A program made the position numbers and the translations under genes. Positions 8,410 through 16,940 of a DNA stretch of 33,524 nt are shown piece by piece. Origin of the DNA: B73-G16 sp964611295 (GTDB lineage Bacteria; Desulfobacterota; B13-G15); contig CAZSWV010000015.1 in the NCBI GenBank assembly GCA_964611295.1, positions 1 to 33,524 on the forward strand, read 5' to 3'. Positions within the stretch are counted from its first letter, which is position 1, and each line of letters opens with the position of its first letter. The notes under the pieces were generated by a model. The model ran no database searches. It saw nothing but the letters and a program-made list of their open reading frames with translations, and was not told the DNA's origin.

Positions 8410-9326
8410 TGCGCCTCGTTTTTTTTGGAAGTTCGAACTTTTCCATCCCCATTCTGGAGGCATTGGTTCAGAGCCATGAAGTCCTTGCAGTGATCACCCA
8501 ACCGGACCGTCCTAAAGGAAGGGGGCTTAAGGTCCAGCCTACTCCGGTTAAAGAATGGGCGATGAAGCGAGGTTTAAAGGTCTTTGATCCAGAAAAGCTC
8601 GACGTGGAATTTGCTGAGGTGCTTTCCGCGCTAATGCCTGAGGCAATAGTAGTGGCTTCTTACGGGAAGATCGTACCCAAGACCATCTTGGAGGTCCCTC
8701 CCTTTGGATGTCTGAACGTTCATCCCTCTCTTTTGCCCAAGTTAAGGGGGGCTGCGCCTATACAGTGGGCCATACTAAAAGGGAAGAGGGAGACGGGTGT
8801 GACGGTTTTCCTTATGGACGAAGGGCTTGACTCCGGCCCCATTTTGTTGCAGAGAAAAACTGCAATAGGCGATGAGGAAACAGCTCAAGAGCTGGAACGG
8901 AGGCTTTCCGGGATGGGGGCTTCTTTGACGATAGAGGCCTTGGAGTTGATCCAGAGAGGGGAGATCAAACCAGTGCCTCAGAGGGATGAAGAAGCTTGTT
9001 ATGCCCCAAAACTGTCCCGAGAAGTGGGGTTGATCGATTGGTCCAGTCCGTCCAAGAAGCTCAAAGATATGGTCAGAGGGCTTGAACCATGGCCATGCGC
9101 TTATACTTTTTATAGAGGCAAGACCCTTAAGATATGGAAGGCCACCTGCAAGGAAGGTAAAGGAAGTCCGGGGGAGGTGATTAGCCTTAAGGAGGGAATA
9201 GAAGTGGCATGTGGGGAGGGTTCCCTGCTTATAAAAGAACTTCAACTCGAAGGCAAAAGGAGGATGAAGGCAGAAGAATTCCTCAGGGGTTATAAACTTA
9301 GTATTGGAGAAAAGCTCGGGAGGTGA
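8409..9326 (+). CDS. fmt: Methionyl-tRNA formyltransferase
   Basis: Formylates initiator Met-tRNA using 10-formyl-tetrahydrofolate. It has 305 residues. The N-terminal Rossmann part starts MRLVFFGSSNFSIPIL. The SLLPKLRGAAPIQW loop and catalytic triad Asn103, His105 and Asp141 are present, and the C-terminal OB-like domain follows (from about 205). The ATG overlaps the def stop in TGATG; a TTG one codon upstream is possible but less likely. It continues into htpX with a 5-nt gap. Confidence 0.96.
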   Translation: MRLVFFGSSNFSIPILEALVQSHEVLAVITQPDRPKGRGLKVQPTPVKEWAMKRGLKVFDPEKLDVEFAEVLSALMPEAIVVASYGKIVPKTILEVPPFGCLNVHPSLLPKLRGAAPIQWAILKGKRETGVTVFLMDEGLDSGPILLQRKTAIGDEETAQELERRLSGMGASLTIEALELIQRGEIKPVPQRDEEACYAPKLSREVGLIDWSSPSKKLKDMVRGLEPWPCAYTFYRGKTLKIWKATCKEGKGSPGEVISLKEGIEVACGEGSLLIKELQLEGKRRMKAEEFLRGYKLSIGEKLGR

Positions 9327-9331
9327 GTTGT

Positions 9332-10192
9332 ATGAAGTGGTTTAAGACCTTTTTACTTATGGCAATCCTAACTGTGCTTTTTGTGTGGGTGGGAGACCTG
9401 ATAGGAGGGCGAGGAGGAGCGCTTTTTGCTTTGGTTATGGCGGGTTTCATGAACTTTTTGGCCTACTGGTTCAGTGACAAGGTCGTGCTGGCCATGTACG
9501 GGGCAAAGGAAGTGACTGAAGCTCAAGCTCCTGGGCTTTACAGGATCGTAAGGGGATTAGCCCAAAGGGCAGGATTACCCATGCCCAAGGTCTATTTGAT
9601 TGAATCCGAAGTGCCCAATGCCTTTGCCACAGGTAGAACCCCTGAAAGAGGGGCTGTGGCTGTGACGCGGGGCTTACTTAGGCTTTTGGACGAAGAGGAG
9701 TTGAAAGGAGTGATAGGACATGAGCTCACCCACATAAAGAACAGGGACGTGTTAATAGCCACCATTGCTGCCACGATTGCAGGTGCCTTGAGCTATCTGG
9801 CGATGATGGCCCGGTGGAGCTTGTTCTTCGGAGGCTTTAACGATAGGGAAAGGAATGGAAACCCCTTGGCCATGATAGGCCTTTTGGTGTTTGTCACCTT
9901 TGCAGCCTTTGCGGCTATGTTGATACAGTTGGCTATTTCCAGGACAAGGGAATACCTGGCAGATGAAGGAGGGGCGAGGATATGCGGGAACCCGCGGTTC
10001 CTCGCACGTGCCTTGGCTAAGCTCGAAGCTGCCGCCCGTCGCATGCCCTGGGATGTGAATCCCGCTACCGCGCACCTGTTTATCGTCAACCCCCTGCGCG
10101 GAAGGGACATCCTGACGCTTTTCAGTACACACCCACCCATTGAGGAAAGGATAAGGCGTCTTGAGGCCATGGCTAGAAGGATGGGCCTTTAG
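9332..10192 (+). CDS. htpX: HtpX-type membrane zinc metalloprotease
   Basis: M48-family protease of the inner membrane, involved in membrane-protein quality control. It has 286 residues. Two N-terminal helices (about 5-24 and 28-48) are followed by the zinc motif HELTH (130-134), and the third ligand is Glu207 in the REYLAD segment. Helices at about 141-160 and 180-200 frame the active site. ATG 9332 is chosen because an AGGTGAG Shine-Dalgarno sits just upstream; a GTG three codons earlier overlaps the fmt stop and is the alternative. Confidence 0.94.
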   Translation: MKWFKTFLLMAILTVLFVWVGDLIGGRGGALFALVMAGFMNFLAYWFSDKVVLAMYGAKEVTEAQAPGLYRIVRGLAQRAGLPMPKVYLIESEVPNAFATGRTPERGAVAVTRGLLRLLDEEELKGVIGHELTHIKNRDVLIATIAATIAGALSYLAMMARWSLFFGGFNDRERNGNPLAMIGLLVFVTFAAFAAMLIQLAISRTREYLADEGGARICGNPRFLARALAKLEAAARRMPWDVNPATAHLFIVNPLRGRDILTLFSTHPPIEERIRRLEAMARRMGL

Positions 10193-10194
10193 AA

Positions 10195-11523
10195 GTGGAT
10201 CCTTCAAGACAAAAGGCCTTAGAAGCCCTTCTGCTTTGGGAGAAAGGGGGGTCGCTTGACCTTATATTTCAGAGGGTAGTTGAAAAAGAGGAAGGCCTTT
10301 CAAGAAAGCAAAAGGCCTTTGCGAGAGAACTCGTATTTGGAACGGCCAGGTGGCTCAAAAGGCTTGACTGGACTATAGAGCGACTTTCCCAAAGGGATCC
10401 GAGGTCCTTAAACCCGGTTGTGAGGAATGCCTTAAGGATAGGGTTATATCAACTCTGTATGCTTGATCGGGTACCAGAGTGGGCTGCTGTTAACGAAACC
10501 GTAGAACTTGTAAAAACGTTCGGTAAAAAGGAGGCCTCAGGTTTCGTCAATGCTCTCCTTAGGAACTTCTGTAGGAAAAAAGGGCAACTCCAAATAGATA
10601 CAGACGACCCAGTGAAAAGGGCGACTGTACTTTGGTCCTTCAAGGAATGGCTTGTCAAGCGATGGTTTAGACAATTCGGCGAAACAGAGGCCGAAAAGCT
10701 ATTTGAAGCCTTAAATAAGGTCCCTCCTTTTACCATTAGGGTTAACACTTTAAAGGTGACAAGGGAGAGGTTGCTTTCGGAGCTTGAGACTTATGGTGCC
10801 CTACCCACACGCTTTTCGCCTGTAGGAATAGTGCTCCTTTATCCCCAAGGGGTATTGGAATCCAAATGGTTCACAGAGGGTCTGTTTCAAGTACAGGACG
10901 AAGGGGCACAACTGGTAGGGTTTTTATTTTCACCAAAGCCAGGTGAAAGGATCCTCGATCTCTGCGCTGCACCTGGGGGTAAGACCACGCACTTTGCCCA
11001 AATGATGCAGAACCAAGGTGAGATCATTGCCGTAGATGTGAGCGCGGAAAGGATCAAATTTCTCGAAGAAAATTGCAAAAGGCTCGGTATAAAAATCGTA
11101 AAGCCACTAAGACATGATCTGCGCACCCCTTTGCCTTTTGAGCCAGAGGGTTTCGATCGCGTCTTCTTGGACGCCCCTTGTAGCGGTTTGGGTGTTATAA
11201 GACGGAATCCTGACCTCAAATGGCGTTCAACGCCTAGGGAGATCTTACGTCTGTCCAACTTACAGATGCGTTTACTCCTTGAAGCCTCAAGGCATGTAAA
11301 ACCCGGAGGGTTCTTGATGTATAGCACTTGCACCTTGACCCCTGAGGAAAACCAAGGGGTAGTGGAGGCCTTTCTCGAAAGAGAGAAGGACTTCAAAGTG
11401 ATAGACCTTAAAGGGGTCTTTGGACTTGAGTCGGACTTCTTTACACCAGAGGGGTATTTCCTTTCCTTACCCCATTTACATGGAACAGATGGTTTCTTCG
11501 CGGCCCTTATGCAAAAACGGTGA
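10195..11523 (+). CDS. rsmB: 16S rRNA m5C967 methyltransferase
   Basis: Methylates C967 of 16S rRNA using S-adenosylmethionine. At 442 residues it has the RsmB layout: a NusB-like helical RNA-binding domain (about 1-140) and a Rossmann methyltransferase domain. The SAM loop DLCAAPGGKT is near 261-270. The two conserved cysteines are Cys329 (DAPCSG) and catalytic Cys379 (YSTCTLTPEEN). The start is GTG, 2 nt after the htpX stop. Its 3' end overlaps the following nucleotidyltransferase frame. Confidence 0.95.
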   Translation: MDPSRQKALEALLLWEKGGSLDLIFQRVVEKEEGLSRKQKAFARELVFGTARWLKRLDWTIERLSQRDPRSLNPVVRNALRIGLYQLCMLDRVPEWAAVNETVELVKTFGKKEASGFVNALLRNFCRKKGQLQIDTDDPVKRATVLWSFKEWLVKRWFRQFGETEAEKLFEALNKVPPFTIRVNTLKVTRERLLSELETYGALPTRFSPVGIVLLYPQGVLESKWFTEGLFQVQDEGAQLVGFLFSPKPGERILDLCAAPGGKTTHFAQMMQNQGEIIAVDVSAERIKFLEENCKRLGIKIVKPLRHDLRTPLPFEPEGFDRVFLDAPCSGLGVIRRNPDLKWRSTPREILRLSNLQMRLLLEASRHVKPGGFLMYSTCTLTPEENQGVVEAFLEREKDFKVIDLKGVFGLESDFFTPEGYFLSLPHLHGTDGFFAALMQKR

Positions 11524-12112
11524 AGTATGGATATCAGGGATACTCCTGGCAGCAGGCCTTTCCCTGAGAACGAATAGGCCCAAACTGCTTTTGCCCTTGG
11601 GTAAAAAGGCTATAGTGGAGCTGGCAATAGAAAGCCTCCTTAAAGCAGACCTTAACGAGCTCATAGTGGTAACAGGGGCCTTTAGGGAACAAATAGAACC
11701 TATAGTCACACGCTATCCCGTAAAAGTGGTCCACAACCCGGACTATGCTTCGGGTATGGCCTCTTCCCTTCGTTGTGGAGTTGCTTCCACATCTGAAAAG
11801 GCCTGGGGTTTCCTCATAGCCTTAGGAGACATGCCCTTTATAGAGCCCTGGGTACTTAAGGGATTACTCGAAGCTTTCAAGAAGGGGGCAAGGATAGTGG
11901 CTCCTTCTTATAAAGGAAAAAGAGGCCATCCTGTGGTCTTCCATAAGGACTACAAAGGTGAGCTGTTAGGACTCTATGGGGACGAAGGTGCTAAAAAGGT
12001 TATAGAGAGGCACAAAGGAGAACTACACTTACTGGAAGTGGAGGTACCATCCGTTGTCTTTGACATCGATACCGAAGAGGATTACCAAAGGGCTCAAGAG
12101 TTATTCGGTTAG
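11489..12112 (+). CDS. MobA/MocA-like nucleotidyltransferase
   Basis: The GT-A-type fold is recognised by ISGILLAAGLSLR followed by PKLLLPLGKKAIVE, by SGMASSLRCGV, by ALGDMPF (the Asp-containing metal site) and by RGHPVVF. These are hallmarks of the MocA/MobA-like family, which adds CMP or GMP to molybdopterin. A Mo/W-cofactor role would suit the nearby AOR, but that is inference and other NTP-transferase roles fit. The glycine loop is atypical: usual RMGxxK reads RTNRPK. The start is uncertain. ATG 11489 (207 residues) or ATG 11480 both lie inside rsmB and neither has a clear ribosome site; family homology begins only at about residue 15. Its 3' end overlaps the opposing ABC permease by 12 bp. 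Confidence 0.8.
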   Translation: MVSSRPLCKNGEVWISGILLAAGLSLRTNRPKLLLPLGKKAIVELAIESLLKADLNELIVVTGAFREQIEPIVTRYPVKVVHNPDYASGMASSLRCGVASTSEKAWGFLIALGDMPFIEPWVLKGLLEAFKKGARIVAPSYKGKRGHPVVFHKDYKGELLGLYGDEGAKKVIERHKGELHLLEVEVPSVVFDIDTEEDYQRAQELFG

Positions 12113-12850
12113 TTTCAAGAAGTTCCAAGGACAAACTTTCCTTTCTATAGGGTCTAGTGCGTAATAGATCCCAAGTCCTAAAAGGCTCATGGCCATTATC
12201 CCTGCGTACATGGCCCGGTAGTCCAATAAAGTGCTACCGGTTAGGTAGATGTAATAGCCAAGACCGTAACGGGTAGCGAAAAGCTCAGCGAGGTACAACA
12301 CAGCGATGGCCGTGCCGGTGGATTGCCTTATAGCAGTAAATATAGCGGGTAAGGCTGCGGGTAAATAGACGAAGCGGAACAAGGCCCTTCTACCCGCTCC
12401 GAGGCTTTTGACCGAAAGGATCAACTCGGGCCTTATCTCAGAGGTGCGGTCTCTAACAAGGACCGCTATTTGGAAGAAGAGCACCAGATATATGGTCAAG
12501 ACCTTAGGGATCTCACCTATTCCGAAAAAGAGGATAAGAAGAGGCACGAATACCACCTTGGGGATAGGGTAAAGCAGGTAAAGGAAAGGCTCACAAAGCT
12601 TCCGGAGACGGTTAAGTTGTCCCAAGGCTATGCCAAAGGGGACAGCGGTGATCAAGGCCAGGGCTATACTCAATAGGACCCGCCAGAGGCTCCACAGTAC
12701 GTGTATCCCCAACTCCCCTTGTAGTTCATATAGGAAACAGAGCATGACCTCGTGAGGAAAAGGCAATATGGCGCGCCTTAGTGCAAAGGCCAAAAGATAC
12801 CAACAGGTCAAACACACTGAAATGGCCCAAAACAGGGAGGTGCTTTTCAC
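12101..12850 (-). CDS. ABC transporter permease, NitT/TauT (SsuC-like) type
   Basis: Inner-membrane channel subunit of an importer. The 249 residues carry about six hydrophobic helices. The EAA-like cytoplasmic loop is SVKSLGAGRRALFRFVYLPA followed by LPAIFTAIRQ, typical of the nitrate/sulfonate/taurine/pyrimidine-precursor family. It is the last gene of the nine-gene minus-strand block. Its ATG overlaps the stop of the ATPase gene by 4 nt. The substrate cannot be read from this subunit. Confidence 0.9.
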   Translation of the reverse strand: MKSTSLFWAISVCLTCWYLLAFALRRAILPFPHEVMLCFLYELQGELGIHVLWSLWRVLLSIALALITAVPFGIALGQLNRLRKLCEPFLYLLYPIPKVVFVPLLILFFGIGEIPKVLTIYLVLFFQIAVLVRDRTSEIRPELILSVKSLGAGRRALFRFVYLPAALPAIFTAIRQSTGTAIAVLYLAELFATRYGLGYYIYLTGSTLLDYRAMYAGIMAMSLLGLGIYYALDPIERKVCPWNFLKLTE

Positions 12851-13620
12851 TTCTTGGTCTCCTCTAAGGTTTTCCTAAGCTTCTGGCATACGAGGTGGTA
12901 CTCAGGATGGGACCTGTCAGGTGGTGGTCCCTCCATGATCAGGGGATTCGTATGAGGAGGAAGGGTAAAACAGAGGATCTTCCTTCCTAAAAAGGCCGCC
13001 TCTTCTATGTTATGGGTCACGGTGATGAGGGTTACCCCCTTTTCTTGACATAGCTGTAAAGTCAATTCCTCGAGGTCTTCCCGCGTAGGGGCGTCCAGGG
13101 CCGAGAAAGGCTCATCCATGAGGAGGAGATCCGGTTCAAGCACAAGGGCCCTCGCTATTGCCGTTCGTTGCCTCTGACCACCTGAAGCCTGTGCGGGAAA
13201 CGCGCTAGCTATTTCCTCAAGTTCCAATCGCTTAAGCCATTGGTCCACCTTAAGGTCTACGTCTTCGGGCAAAGGCTTAATAGGAGCGTGTTTTCCATCA
13301 GGCCCATAAAAGGCCCTTATCCTCCACCCTAAGGCCACGTTCTGCCTTATAGTGTACCAAGGGAGAAGCCCGTGGTCCTGTAAAATGAGGGATGTCTCAG
13401 GCCTAGGCCTATCCAAAGGTTTCCCTTCGACTAGAATCCTACCAGCCTTTGGTTTAAGGAGGCCCGCTAAGAGATATAAAAGGGTAGTTTTTCCACAGCC
13501 CGAGGGGCCTATGATGGCCCACGCTTCTCCCTTTTCCACTTGCCAATTGAATCCCACAAAAAGGGGCTTTTCCTCCGTGTAGGAAAAATAAAGGTTTTCA
13601 ACCACTAAAAAAGGGTTCAT
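12847..13620 (-). CDS. ABC transporter ATP-binding protein, NitT/TauT type
   Basis: Powers the importer in which it is embedded. It has 257 residues. In order: Walker A GPSGCGKTT, the Q-loop LILQDHGLLPWYTIRQNVAL, the signature ASGGQRQRTAIARAL (Ala where LSGGQ is usual), Walker B LLLMDEPFSALD, and the H-loop TVTHNIEEAAFLG. The 'LLPW' after the Q-loop is characteristic of the SsuB/TauB/NrtD group. The ATG overlaps the stop of the binding-protein gene by 4 nt. Confidence 0.93.
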   Translation of the reverse strand: MNPFLVVENLYFSYTEEKPLFVGFNWQVEKGEAWAIIGPSGCGKTTLLYLLAGLLKPKAGRILVEGKPLDRPRPETSLILQDHGLLPWYTIRQNVALGWRIRAFYGPDGKHAPIKPLPEDVDLKVDQWLKRLELEEIASAFPAQASGGQRQRTAIARALVLEPDLLLMDEPFSALDAPTREDLEELTLQLCQEKGVTLITVTHNIEEAAFLGRKILCFTLPPHTNPLIMEGPPPDRSHPEYHLVCQKLRKTLEETKK

Positions 13621-14546
13621 GGGCTGAGGAACTTATCAGTTATACTTCCTTCATAAGGCAAAGGGGCCTTAAGGAGCTTTTTATCTAAAGCCCATTTTAC
13701 TACGTCCTCCCACTGTGACTTTTTGGGCACAAAGGGACGGGGAAACTCAGGCAGTGTGTAACTGCCTGCCAAAGTCCCAGGTACTAGCTTCCTTTCGAAC
13801 AACAAATCGGTCCATTTCCCTTTTTCTTCTCGTAAGAGTTCAACAGCCCGGCTTATGCCTTGAAGAAAGGCCTTTACCGCTTCAGGGTGCTTGTTAACGA
13901 AATCACTCCTGAAGGAATAAACGCTCAAACTGTAATGCGGACATCGTGAATCGTCAAGGAGGAGCTTTGCCCCTTCCTTTAAGGCCAAAAGTGCCAAGGG
14001 ATCAGGCAAAGTGGCAGCCTCTACGTGACCAGCCATCAAGGCGGACATCCGTTCCGAAATCCTGGGGATGGAAACGAACTTAACCTTCTGAGGGTCTACC
14101 CCATGTACCTCTAGAAGCCTTTCGGTTACATAATGGATCACGGTGAACTCGGAAATTGCAAGGGAAGCCCCTTCTAGGCCTTTAAGGCCAATAGCCCGGC
14201 CCTTTGGCGATGAAAGCAAGAAAAACTGAGGATGGGTTGGAGTAGGAACCCTTGCAACATTGACGGCCACAAGTTGTGGTTTTTCCCTGTTGAAGAGCAC
14301 TACTGCTAAGAGGTCGTTTATCACGGCATCAAGTTCCCCTGTGCTTAGCAGCTGATCCCTTTCCGCAGCAGAGGGGGTAGGGATAGGTACGACCTCAATG
14401 CCTTTAGGGAACAAGGCCCTTTCATGGGCTACATATACAGGAAGGCTTTCCAATATAGGCAAAAGCCCAATCCTTATCCTTTGACAAAATCCTCCTTTAG
14501 CTAATACGAGCAATAACACCATGCAATATAACACCCTTTTCAGCAT
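13617..14546 (-). CDS. ABC transporter substrate-binding protein, NMT1/SsuA-like
   Basis: Periplasmic ligand-binding subunit. It has 309 residues from the ATG at 14546, which has GGAGG upstream; the frame is open further but overlaps ubiA there. A Sec signal is visible: MLKRVLYCMVLLLVLAKGGF, then a Cys without a clear lipobox, so soluble or lipid-anchored is undecided. The mature part starts RIRIGLLPILESLPVYVAHE, the usual opening of nitrate/taurine/thiamine-precursor binding proteins. It shares an operon with UbiA/UbiD. MqnA and MqnD of menaquinone synthesis share this fold, but the signal peptide argues for a true binding protein. The ligand is unknown. Confidence 0.87.
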   Translation of the reverse strand: MLKRVLYCMVLLLVLAKGGFCQRIRIGLLPILESLPVYVAHERALFPKGIEVVPIPTPSAAERDQLLSTGELDAVINDLLAVVLFNREKPQLVAVNVARVPTPTHPQFFLLSSPKGRAIGLKGLEGASLAISEFTVIHYVTERLLEVHGVDPQKVKFVSIPRISERMSALMAGHVEAATLPDPLALLALKEGAKLLLDDSRCPHYSLSVYSFRSDFVNKHPEAVKAFLQGISRAVELLREEKGKWTDLLFERKLVPGTLAGSYTLPEFPRPFVPKKSQWEDVVKWALDKKLLKAPLPYEGSITDKFLSP

Positions 14547-14563
14547 TTGGCCTACCTCCGCAC

Positions 14564-15430
14564 CTATTTTGGCAAAAAAACCGAAAGGGTTATGGAAAAA
14601 AACAGCACAAGGCTTATGTAACTGTTCACATTGAAAAAGGCGATGTTTACCTTTGAAAGGTCTTCTGGTTTTACCAGGGAGTGTTCGTAAAGAAGAAGCC
14701 CCCCACATATTGCGCTGCCGATCCAGAAAGGCCATCCCAACTTTAAGAGGAGTCCCAAGGTTACAAGGCCTCCTAGCATTATAAGATGGCAAAGGGTGGA
14801 AATCCACAAGGCTTTCCTTAACCCAAAAACAGCAGGTATGGACTTGAGTCCGTCGCGTCTATCCACTTCGATGTCAAGGCAGGCATATATGATGTCGAAC
14901 CCGGCAATCCAAAAAGTTACGATAAAGGTGAGAAGCCAACCTCCGAGGTCTTCCCTATGGAAAAGGGAACGTCTTAAGGCAAGCCATGCCCCTAAAGGGG
15001 CAAGGCCGTCTGTAAACCCTAAAAAGAAATGGGAAAGCCAAGTGAATCGCTTAGTGAAATGGTAAAAAGTCAGGAAGAAAAGGGCTACGGGTGACAACTT
15101 AAAAGGCAAAGGACCAAGTTGGTATGCCGAAATTAAAAACGTTAGAAGTGATATGAAAAGGCCCCCCCAGGCCACTCTTAACTTCAATGCGCCGGTTACT
15201 AAGGGGCGGTCCCAGGTCCTCGGGTTTTTACGGTCAAAAGGCAAATCGACGATGCGATTCAGAGTCATAGCATACGTGCGGGCCGAGACCATGGCGAGCG
15301 TAATCCAAAGCAACGTCTTTATAGGAGGGAAGCCTCTGTTAGCCAATAACATCCCTATGTATGCAAAAGGCAAGGCAAAAACCGTGTGTTCGAATTTTAT
15401 GGCTTCCAGGAATACCCTTACCTGCTTCAT
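14564..15430 (-). CDS. ubiA: UbiA-family prenyltransferase (UbiA/MqnP-like)
   Basis: Attaches a polyprenyl chain to an aromatic or quinone precursor in the membrane. It has 288 residues and about eight to nine helices. The two Mg-diphosphate motifs are intact: NRIVDLPFD (58-66, NxxxDxxxD) and DIIYACLDIEVD (179-190). The ATG overlaps the ubiD stop by 4 nt. In anaerobes without ubiquinone a UbiA/UbiD pair usually belongs to the futalosine menaquinone pathway (MqnP/MqnL); that assignment is inferred from the pairing and the probable lifestyle. Confidence 0.93.
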   Translation of the reverse strand: MKQVRVFLEAIKFEHTVFALPFAYIGMLLANRGFPPIKTLLWITLAMVSARTYAMTLNRIVDLPFDRKNPRTWDRPLVTGALKLRVAWGGLFISLLTFLISAYQLGPLPFKLSPVALFFLTFYHFTKRFTWLSHFFLGFTDGLAPLGAWLALRRSLFHREDLGGWLLTFIVTFWIAGFDIIYACLDIEVDRRDGLKSIPAVFGLRKALWISTLCHLIMLGGLVTLGLLLKLGWPFWIGSAICGGLLLYEHSLVKPEDLSKVNIAFFNVNSYISLVLFFSITLSVFLPK

Positions 15431-16902
15431 GAAGGCTTAAGGGCCTTGAGGATTTCCGGCCAAAGGACATCGATCTTGTCCTTCACTTCTGGGGCCATGG
15501 ACACCTTTTCTGGCCAAGGCCTTCGGTGTCCCTCTTCAGGGAGCTTGCGTGTGGCGTCGATTCCGATCTTTCCCCCAAAACAGGCCTCAGGTGAGGCATG
15601 ATCCAATTGGTCTAGAGGCCCTTCCACAATGACCACATCCCGTTTCCAGTCGACATTGCCCAATACATACCAGGCCACCTCGCTGAGGTTATCCAGGTCC
15701 ACTTCGTCATCTACCACGACGATGGCTTTTGCCAAGGACATAAGCCCCAACCCCCATAGCCCGAAAATGACCTTTCGAGCCTGTCCTGGATAATGCTTTT
15801 TTATAGAGACAAGGACGAGGTTGTGGAAAACCCCCTCGGGAGGCATGTGGACGTCAACCACCTCTGGCAGCACGAACCTTATCAAAGGGAGGAAGAGCCT
15901 TTCTGTAGCTTTCCCCAGCCAATAATCTTCCATAGGGGGTATCCCCACGACCGTAGCGGGGTAAAGGGGTTCTTCCCTCATCGTTACCGCTGTGATGTGT
16001 AAGGTTGGGAACAGTTCCTGAGGGGTGTAATAACCCGTGTGGTCTCCGAAAGGCCCCTCAGGCCTTAGGTCCTTGAGGTCGATGAAGCCTTCTATGACGA
16101 TTTCGCTGCGAGCAGGTACTTCAAGGGGTTGGGTTATACAACGGGTCATCTCCAAAGGGCCGCCTTTGAGCCATGCAGCTAAGAGGTACTCATCCAACCC
16201 ATATGGGAGAGGGACAGAAGCAGCCCATATAGCCGCTGGATCTCCCCCTAGGACCACTGCACAAGGTATCTCCTTCAAGCAAAGGCGCTGTGCTTCCAAC
16301 TGATGACGTGCAGCGTCCTTATGACGTTGCCAGTGCACAAGCAAGGTTCTCTCGTCTACCACTTGTAGCCTGTACATGCCTACGTTGCGCCTACCTGTTC
16401 GAGGATCAAGGGTTACTACTTGTGGAAGAGTTATGAAATATCCCCCGTCCTTGGGCCACGACCTGAGTACGGGTATCCCCTCAAGGGTGGCCTCTTTGCC
16501 TACCTTTACTATCTGGTGGCAAGGGGCTTTTTCCAAAAAACTCGGTTTTGGGAAAAAAGGACGGAGAATGTTTTTCAAAAAACCTCCTAGCGCAAAAAGG
16601 TCCTTAAAACCCCGAGGAGGAAGGACTTTTACAAGGGCTTCTAGCCTTTGGGAAAGTTCCTGGAGGGATCCTACCCTTAAGGCCAGAGCCATCCGCTTTT
16701 CATTCCCGAAGAGGTTGGTCAATACGGGGATGTTTGAGCCTTTTACTTTTTCAAAAAGGAGGGCCTTGTTCAGTTCCTTTGGCCCCTTAGAAACCCTTGA
16801 AGTCACCTCGGCTATTTCTAAATCCCTACTGAGGGGTATATCTATCCTTGCGAGTTCTCCTTCACTTTCTAAGAGCTGAAGGAAATCCCTTAGGTCTTTC
16901 AC
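15427..16902 (-). CDS. ubiD: UbiD-family decarboxylase (UbiD/MqnL-like)
   Basis: Prenylated-FMN-dependent decarboxylase acting on an aromatic carboxylate intermediate of quinone synthesis. It has 491 residues. The N-terminus KDLRDFLQLLESEGELARI is typical. The segment RPEGPFGDHTGYYTPQE contains the catalytic Glu/Arg environment, followed by FPTLHITAVTMREEP and the C-terminal AWYVLGNVDWKRDVVIVEGP. The start is uncertain: GTG 16902 matches the family N-terminus, whereas TTG 16944 would add 14 residues and overlap the upstream stop; neither has a good ribosome site. It needs UbiX-made cofactor, and ubiX is not in the window. Confidence 0.93.
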   Translation of the reverse strand: MKDLRDFLQLLESEGELARIDIPLSRDLEIAEVTSRVSKGPKELNKALLFEKVKGSNIPVLTNLFGNEKRMALALRVGSLQELSQRLEALVKVLPPRGFKDLFALGGFLKNILRPFFPKPSFLEKAPCHQIVKVGKEATLEGIPVLRSWPKDGGYFITLPQVVTLDPRTGRRNVGMYRLQVVDERTLLVHWQRHKDAARHQLEAQRLCLKEIPCAVVLGGDPAAIWAASVPLPYGLDEYLLAAWLKGGPLEMTRCITQPLEVPARSEIVIEGFIDLKDLRPEGPFGDHTGYYTPQELFPTLHITAVTMREEPLYPATVVGIPPMEDYWLGKATERLFLPLIRFVLPEVVDVHMPPEGVFHNLVLVSIKKHYPGQARKVIFGLWGLGLMSLAKAIVVVDDEVDLDNLSEVAWYVLGNVDWKRDVVIVEGPLDQLDHASPEACFGGKIGIDATRKLPEEGHRRPWPEKVSMAPEVKDKIDVLWPEILKALKPS

Positions 16903-16940
16903 GGCGATCAAGACATGATAACCTTCAAGGGGTATTTTCT

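Noticed and set aside
10195..11523. Many AAGGCC/AAGGCCTT strings resembling a dispersed repeat
   Set aside because: They follow from Lys-Ala-Leu/Phe codon use (AAG GCC TTN) throughout the window and have no fixed spacing.
12101..14546. Tungstate or molybdate transporter serving AOR
   Set aside because: The binding protein and ATPase look like the NitT/TauT group, not Tup/Wtp/Mod; no evidence for the oxyanion.
14547..14807. An 87-residue N-terminal extension of the substrate-binding protein
   Set aside because: It overlaps ubiA in another frame, whereas ATG 14546 has a ribosome site and a proper signal peptide.
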